Part shown: positions 60,442 through 64,000 of the stretch, in pieces
How the letters are laid out: each line of letters begins with the position of its first letter
How positions within the stretch are numbered: position 1 is the first letter of the stretch
Source: an uncultured Bacilli bacterium
GTDB taxonomy: Bacteria > Bacillota_I > Bacilli_A > RF39 > UBA660
Reading direction: 5' to 3'
Length of the DNA: 64,000 nucleotides
Assembly (NCBI GenBank): GCA_934167665.1
Contig: CAKPLN010000001.1
Location: forward strand, 372,001-436,000
The notes under the pieces: model-generated
What the model was told of the DNA's origin: nothing
The model's database searches: none
Seen by the model: the letters and a program-made list of their open reading frames with translations, nothing else
Position numbers and translations under genes: made by a program

Positions 60442-61761
60442 TTATGGCTTTAATCTATTAGGTCCTCTAAATAAGAATTGTGCTTCTTTAACACTAGGAA
60501 TTCCAAGAAGTAACATAGTAAGTCTATCTACTCCGATCGCAAAACCACCATGTGGAGGGCATCCATGCTTAAAGAAATCTAAATAGAACTTAACATCTTC
60601 TCCTAAACCTTTTTCTTTAGCATTTTTAACTATTTCTTCATAACGATGTTCTCTTTGTGCACCAGTTGTGATTTCAACACCTCTCCAGATCAAATCATAA
60701 CCCTGTAAGATTCCATTTTCATCTCTCATATGATAGAAAGCTCTCTTCTCTGCTGGAAAGTCAATAACAAACAAGAATTCGGAATTAAACTTATCCATTG
60801 CTAGTTTATATGTTAATCTTTCAGCCTCTGTTGTTAAATCATTCTTTTCAGAATCATCAACATGATATCCATATCTTTCTTCTAATTCTTTATAAATATC
60901 TGCAAGTCGCATCTTAGGGAATGGTGTTGTTGGAACTACTACCTCAGTATCAAATAATTCTTTAACTTTTTCTCCGTAAATAGCATTAGTTTTCTCTAAA
61001 GCATATTTTAACATTTCTGCTTCTAAGTCCATAACATCATTAAAATCATCAATATAAGCAAACTCTACATCAAATGAAGTAAATTCCGTTGCATGACGAC
61101 TTGTATTTGAATTTTCTGCTCTAAAACAAGGTGCTACTTCAAAAACTTTACCAAAGCCTGACGCTAAAGCCATTTGTTTATAAAACTGTGGGCTCTGGGC
61201 AAGATATGCCTTTCTATCAAAATACTTTACCTCAAATACTTCTGAACCAGATTCACTTGCTGCTCCAATCATCTTAGGAGTATGAATTTCTGTAAAACCA
61301 TTATTATACAAATATTCTCTCATAAATCTAACCATAGTACTTTGAACTTGAAACATTAAAATATTTTTATCACTTCTAAGATCAATATATCTATAATCAA
61401 GTCTAGTATCCAAATTAACGGTTGTTAAATCCTTATAATTAAATGGAAGTTCTCCCTCATTTTTACTAGTAACTTCAATAGTATTTGGTATCATTTCCAT
61501 TCCATTTAGTTTTACACTAGGAGATTCCATAATTTTACCAGTAACTTTAATTGTTGATTCAACAGTCAAATTATCGACTAATTCAACTAATTCCTTATTC
61601 TTTTCTTCACTCTTTTCAATAGTAATTTGTACCTTACCAGTAGCATCTCTAAGTACTATAAATTGTACCCATTTCAAATTTCTTACTTCATCAACAAAGC
61701 CGCTTATTGTAACTTCTTCATTATAATGCTTTTTTAATTCACCTAAAGCAATACTTTTCAT
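60442..61761 (-). CDS. aspS: aspartyl-tRNA synthetase, archaeal/AspS2 type
   Basis: A 439-residue class II synthetase of the archaeal-eukaryal AspRS type, not the ~590-residue bacterial AspRS: no GAD insertion domain. OB-fold tRNA-binding domain about 12-105, motif 2 FRAENSNTSRHATEF, DLIWRGVEITTGAQREHRY, and motif 3 GFAIGVDRLTMLLLG ending in RGPNRLKP. Bacterial holders of this type usually have a non-discriminating enzyme that also charges tRNA-Asn, with GatCAB completing Asn-tRNA; that needs checking in the genome. ATG 61761 follows GGAGG and shares TAATG with hisS. Confidence 0.9.
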   Translation of the reverse strand: MKSIALGELKKHYNEEVTISGFVDEVRNLKWVQFIVLRDATGKVQITIEKSEEKNKELVELVDNLTVESTIKVTGKIMESPSVKLNGMEMIPNTIEVTSKNEGELPFNYKDLTTVNLDTRLDYRYIDLRSDKNILMFQVQSTMVRFMREYLYNNGFTEIHTPKMIGAASESGSEVFEVKYFDRKAYLAQSPQFYKQMALASGFGKVFEVAPCFRAENSNTSRHATEFTSFDVEFAYIDDFNDVMDLEAEMLKYALEKTNAIYGEKVKELFDTEVVVPTTPFPKMRLADIYKELEERYGYHVDDSEKNDLTTEAERLTYKLAMDKFNSEFLFVIDFPAEKRAFYHMRDENGILQGYDLIWRGVEITTGAQREHRYEEIVKNAKEKGLGEDVKFYLDFFKHGCPPHGGFAIGVDRLTMLLLGIPSVKEAQFLFRGPNRLKP

Positions 61762-63143
61762 TATTCTTCCTCCTCTTCGTGACAGCAACCATTTCCGCAA
61801 CAATGATGTCCATGACCAGAACATTCACATTCATGTTCCAAGTCAAAATCAAAGTCTTCTGCTTCATCTTCCATAGTATTTAATTTTTCATCTAAATAAT
61901 AAATTAAGGCATCCAAACTAATAACTTCTTCTTCCTTAGACTTATTATCTTTAATTTTAATTTCATTATTATTAAGATCTTCACTATTTAAAACAGCTAT
62001 ATACTTAGCATTAAGTCTATCCGCTTGTTTAAACTGAGCCTTTAATCCTCTACCAGTATATTCAGTCTCAACTATAAAGCCAGCCATTCTTAATTCCTGT
62101 GCTAAATATGCAGCATATTTCTTTTCATCTTCATTAACATACATTAAAAATAAATCAATACCTTCTACAATAGGTAATTTTACCTTTTCAAGTTCCAAAG
62201 CCATAACAAGTCTACCAATTCCTGAAGCAAAACCAACACAAGCTGTCTCTGGTCCACCTAATTGATTAACAAGACCATTATATCTTCCACCAGCACCAAT
62301 AACGTTGTTAGAACCAAAACCTTCTACTTTAGCTTCAATTTCAAATACGGTATGACTATAATAATCTAGCCCACGAACAATTCTTGGATTTATTTCATAC
62401 TTTATTTGCATAATATTCAAATAATCCTGAACCTTTTCAAATCTATCTCTACTCTCATCATTCAAATAATCTAAAGTTGTAGGCGCATTTAATAATAATG
62501 GATTATCACTATCTACTTTACAATCCAAAATACGTAATGGATTCTTCTCTAATCTATCTTTACAATCTTCACATAGTTCATTTATATGTGGTTTGAAATA
62601 ATTGATTAGAGCTTCTCGATAATTATTACGGCTTTCAGTATCTCCAAGTGTATTAAGATTAACTTTGATTTCCTTCAATCCAAGCATTTTATAAACATTA
62701 ACTGCTGCACTAATAATCTCTGCATCACTTAAAGGATCATCACTACCTAATATTTCCATACCAAACTGTGTAAGTTCTCTATCCCTACCTGACTGTGGTC
62801 TCTCATAACGATACATCGTTCCATTATAATAAACTTTAACAGGTTGATTTGGATCCCCATACATCTTATTTTCAATATAGCTTCTTACTACTCCAGCCGT
62901 TCCCTCTGGTCTTAACGTAATCTTACGATCACCCTTATCAACAAAGTCATAACTTTCCTTAGTAACTATATCGGTAGTTTCTCCAACTCCTCTGTGAAAT
63001 AACTCAGTTGCTTCAAAAATAGGTGTTCTAATATAATTATAATTATATTTTTCCATTGTTGCATCAATTACACTCTCAACATACTTCCATATCTTAGCTT
63101 CTCTACCATATAAATCAATACAGCCTTTTTGTCTTTGTATCAT
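61761..63143 (-). CDS. hisS: histidyl-tRNA synthetase with Cys/His-rich tail
   Basis: A 460-residue class II synthetase. Motif 2 (GTMYRYERPQSGRDRELTQFG), His-specific LDYYSHTVFE and motif 3 (GFASGIGRLVMALE) are normal, followed by the HGTP anticodon domain. The last ~40 residues are unusual: an acidic linker (MEDEAEDFDFDLEH) and CECSGHGHHCCGNGCCH, with six Cys and five His, before EEEEE. Such tails bind metals (Zn, Ni, Cu) in other proteins. ATG 63143 follows AGGAGGTA; a T-box leader lies just upstream. Confidence 0.93.
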   Translation of the reverse strand: MIQRQKGCIDLYGREAKIWKYVESVIDATMEKYNYNYIRTPIFEATELFHRGVGETTDIVTKESYDFVDKGDRKITLRPEGTAGVVRSYIENKMYGDPNQPVKVYYNGTMYRYERPQSGRDRELTQFGMEILGSDDPLSDAEIISAAVNVYKMLGLKEIKVNLNTLGDTESRNNYREALINYFKPHINELCEDCKDRLEKNPLRILDCKVDSDNPLLLNAPTTLDYLNDESRDRFEKVQDYLNIMQIKYEINPRIVRGLDYYSHTVFEIEAKVEGFGSNNVIGAGGRYNGLVNQLGGPETACVGFASGIGRLVMALELEKVKLPIVEGIDLFLMYVNEDEKKYAAYLAQELRMAGFIVETEYTGRGLKAQFKQADRLNAKYIAVLNSEDLNNNEIKIKDNKSKEEEVISLDALIYYLDEKLNTMEDEAEDFDFDLEHECECSGHGHHCCGNGCCHEEEEE

Positions 63144-63155
63144 TACTTACCTCCT

Positions 63156-63346
63156 ATAAAAACAAAAAAGGTAACACCCTAAGGACGAATTTCTCCGTGG
63201 TGCCACCTTATTTTATTAACTCAAAATACTTATAACGTAGTAACCCGTTTTCTTATATTATGGATGTCTTCAATTATTTTTAAACAAGTATTTTCACCAA
63301 CCATACTTTCTCTCTGCTTTATCAATAATTTACTCCTTCCAAGAAC
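63156..63346 (-). promoter_or_regulatory. T-box leader of hisS-aspS
   Basis: On the minus strand the T-box sequence AAGGTGGCACCACGG and the antiterminator/terminator pair (AAGGTGGCACC region with GGGTGTTACCTT and a T-run at 63158-63169) are clear. The distal loop carries GGTTGGTGAAAA, as in stem I. The specifier loop reads GAA-GAC-ATC, giving Asp codon GAC at 63266-63268 in the usual spacing; the overlapping CAT (63264-63266) would be His. Uncharged tRNA would stabilise the antiterminator and raise hisS-aspS expression. Confidence 0.88.
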
Positions 63347-63352
63347 AAAGTT

Positions 63353-63381
63353 ATTATAACGCAAAAAACTAATCAAAACAA
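63353..63381 (-). promoter_or_regulatory. promoter of the hisS-aspS T-box transcript
   Basis: On the minus strand -35 TTGTTT (63376-63381), 17 bases, -10 TATAAT (63353-63358). The -35 sits in the loop of the hairpin at 63363-63390. Confidence 0.6.
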
Positions 63382-63392
63382 TAGTTTTTTCA
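63363..63392. terminator. hairpin upstream of the T-box promoter
   Basis: AAAAAACTA (63363-63371) with TAGTTTTTT (63382-63390); ten-base loop; usable as a terminator for transcription coming from the permease gene. Confidence 0.65.
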
Positions 63393-63464
63393 TTTAAATA
63401 TTAATTTAGCATTTTCACAAATTACATTTTTTTCTTATAAGATTTATATACCGGTTCTTGATTA

Positions 63465-63669
63465 TTAAGAAAATTCAGAAATATGTCTTATAACTCCACC
63501 ATAATCATCTTCAGATAATACCCCATTATTATATATACTTATACAGCTAGCCTGATGATGACCATAAGCTAAGTAAATCCATTCCAATAAGAAAAGGTAT
63601 AAGTTACATATACCTTTAAATATCCATAATCTATTTAGTCTTTTAACTAACTTTTTCTTTAATCTTGTC
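63465..63669 (-). other. orphan open frame downstream of the permease gene
   Basis: A 67-codon open frame without ATG or GTG ends at 63465 and overlaps the permease 3' end in another phase. The last 40 codons (from a TTG at 63587 without an SD) read coherently (YLAYGHHQASCISIYNNGV…IRHISEFS). Not recognised; could be a gene remnant or a small gene with an unusual start. Confidence 0.3.
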
Positions 63670-64000
63670 TACTCCCTCAGATATTTCATCTTCATAAAAC
63701 TTATAAGTAGTTCTAATCAATAAGTATACTGGTAACGCTAAAACAATTCCCCACATACCAGCCAAAGTACCTCCAACGGAAACAGCCATTATTGTAATTA
63801 AAGGACTAACTCCTGTTGTTTTTCCATAAACTCTAGGAGAAATAACATATCCATCAATTTGTGGAAAAATCAAGCATATAATGACGGTAGCAATAACTAA
63901 AGGAACTGACACAACACTTGCCATAATAATCGCAATAACATTAGTAATAACTCCTCCAAAATAAGGAATAACAGTAGTAAGACAAGCAAGTATACCTAGA
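63643..64000 (-). CDS. AI-2E-family (PerM/YdiK) permease, C-terminal part
   Basis: The last ~118 residues of a polytopic permease, open at the right window edge. IPYFGGVITNVIAI, PQIDGYVISPRVYGKTTGVSPLITI and GGTLAGMWGIVLALPV are the family hallmarks, followed by a charged cytoplasmic end (VDKIKEKVS). Members export small molecules or ions (some Na+/H+ related), not only autoinducer-2. The part before 64000 is missing because of the window edge. Confidence 0.88.
   Translation of the reverse strand, partial: LGILACLTTVIPYFGGVITNVIAIIMASVVSVPLVIATVIICLIFPQIDGYVISPRVYGKTTGVSPLITIMAVSVGGTLAGMWGIVLALPVYLLIRTTYKFYEDEISEGVDKIKEKVS

Overview
The window is very AT-rich and carries an ordinary Firmicutes/Bacilli chromosomal backbone. 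There are no insertion sequences, phage genes, CRISPR arrays or tRNAs. TGA is used as a stop (for example in the response regulator and the formamidopyrimidine locus remnant), so this is the standard code and not a Mycoplasma-type code. Low GC, small intergenic spaces, Gram-positive landmarks (T-box leader, rpmG, yqeG-yqeH, dnaG-rpoD-trmK, ylbJ/ylbL/tmcAL, class B sortase, 6S RNA near aspS and tcdA) and intact sporulation-type genes (pro-sigma-K, a SpoIIID-like regulator, YlbJ, a YjcZ-like mini-protein) point to an uncultured, gut-type member of the Bacilli (RF39/Erysipelotrichia-like) that sporulates or descends from a sporulating lineage. The exact taxon is inference.

Layout. 1-4.7 kb: response regulator (with the first codons of its probable kinase), a 5'(3')-deoxyribonucleotidase-like HAD protein, the YlbL membrane protease divergent from YlbJ, and two minor pseudopilins. 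4.75-9.4 kb: a PilB/GspE ATPase fused to a ~1,100-residue Thr/Pro/Lys/Val repeat tail. 9.4-20 kb (minus strand): thymidylate kinase, HD hydrolase, hemW, a SpoIIID-like double-HTH gene, lepA, a pair of M16 peptidases, deoD and ftsK/spoIIIE. 20-25.8 kb: efp, a 65-residue unknown, rpmG, PBP2, an ATT-started small gene, nfo and two further pilins. 25.9-38 kb: a GHL10-like secreted protein, DUF421 and TIGR04086 membrane proteins, trmK-rpoD-dnaG, yqeH-yqeG, an Ig-domain polysaccharide deacetylase, sigK, and an O-antigen-type flippase with VanZ. 38-49 kb: a YjcZ-like peptide, murE, an arginase, then a division/wall cluster (transcribed murG-murB-divIB, two paralogous GT-C-like membrane proteins, ftsA-ftsZ). 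48.8-57.8 kb: tmcAL-gmk, pyruvate kinase, sortase B, mutM, polA, and lexA divergent from a tiny SOS-controlled membrane protein. 57.8-64 kb: tcdA, 6S RNA, an alpha/beta hydrolase, an unknown ectodomain protein, and a T-box-controlled hisS-aspS operon in which AspRS is of the archaeal type and HisRS ends in a Cys/His-rich tail; the window closes inside an AI-2E-family permease.

Together the genes cover replication and repair (dnaG, polA, mutM, nfo, lexA), translation (efp, rpmG, lepA, hisS, aspS, tmcAL, trmK), envelope growth and division (murE, murB, murG, PBP2, divIB, ftsA, ftsZ, ftsK), and a dispersed type IV filament system (one ATPase and four pilin-like subunits at two loci). The parts most worth following are the lexA-divergent 48-residue protein under a near-perfect SOS box, the giant disordered tail of the pilus ATPase, the hisS-aspS operon with its odd synthetases and an Asp/His-overlapping specifier, and the two GT-C-like genes embedded in the division cluster. 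Many start codons were moved downstream of the longest possible frame because a strong Shine-Dalgarno sequence decides the start; several of these are TTG or GTG.
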